Source of the DNA: CAYOPZ01 sp964406005
Lineage (GTDB): Bacteria > Bacteroidota > Bacteroidia > Bacteroidales > SM23-62
Length of the DNA: 5,762 nt
Assembly (NCBI GenBank): GCA_964406005.1
Contig: CAYOPZ010000062.1
Location: 1-5,762, forward strand
Direction: 5' to 3'
Each line of letters starts with the position of its first letter. Positions within the stretch are counted from its first letter, which is position 1. The position numbers and the translations under genes were made by a program. The notes beneath the pieces were generated by a model. It searched no databases. It was not told the origin of the DNA and was given only the letters and a program-made list of their open reading frames with translations. Positions 5,749 through 5,762 of this stretch are shown here, one piece after another.

Positions 5749-5762
5749 GCTGCGGTTTCACA
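5749..5762 (+). repeat. Short direct repeat, copy 2 (right edge)
   Basis: This is the second copy of GCTGCGGTTTCACA, cut by the window end. Both copies lie outside the five genes in the same orientation. A chance match of this length in 5.7 kb is uncommon but not rare enough to prove a real element. Confidence 0.4.

Noticed and set aside
5709..5762. Possible C-terminal end of a convergent minus-strand gene (ending FKAALHRI, stop at 5709-5711)
   Set aside because: Two minus-strand frames look equally protein-like over fewer than 25 codons, and the terminator has no T-tract in that direction.

Overview
This window most likely comes from a member of the Bacteroidota, on a chromosome of about 45-50% GC. 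Three things support this. The endonuclease III reads like Bacteroidota homologues (for example the SYPNNKA segment). Most gene starts lack a Shine-Dalgarno and are preceded by A/T-rich leaders. The two 3' genes code for exported proteins of a style I associate with this phylum. All five confident genes are on the + strand; I have no basis for naming a genus.

Layout. Positions 1-245 are non-coding apart from a possible gene tail at the extreme left. They hold an 8-bp hairpin whose T-tract lies on the minus-strand side. Positions 246-1810 and 1814-4021 form a tight run of three genes. The first is nth (endonuclease III, base-excision repair). The second is an exported or membrane-anchored zincin-like protein whose metal-binding motif is degenerate. 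The third is a 735-residue fusion of a complete PLP cysteine desulfurase (NifS/IscS type) to a complete selenide, water dikinase (SelD). Positions 4022-4270 are a leader or intergenic region: a hairpin after the selD stop, a GC-rich stretch with several short inverted repeats, then AT-rich DNA with a plausible Bacteroidota-type promoter. Positions 4271-5194 encode a lipoprotein and 5207-5647 a small secreted protein, 12 nt apart. A clear rho-independent terminator at about 5674-5702 closes this second unit.

How the genes fit together. The fusion joins sulfur/selenium mobilisation (persulfide or perselenide on the desulfurase cysteine) to the enzyme that makes selenophosphate. It therefore looks like a one-polypeptide selenium-activation module. 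No consumer of selenophosphate (SelA, SelB, tRNA-Sec or MnmH) and no in-frame UGA selenoprotein is visible here, so the use of the selenophosphate (Sec, selenouridine or a cofactor) cannot be decided. A purine-rich, Shine-Dalgarno-like stretch just before Met388 could let an independent 348-residue SelD be made from the same mRNA. The degenerate zincin sits 3 nt upstream of the fusion and is probably co-transcribed with it; its role is unknown. The lipoprotein/secreted-protein pair is a separate envelope operon of unknown function.

The items most worth follow-up are the desulfurase-SelD fusion with its possible internal start, the zincin with a broken HExxH motif, and the structured leader at 4022-4130.
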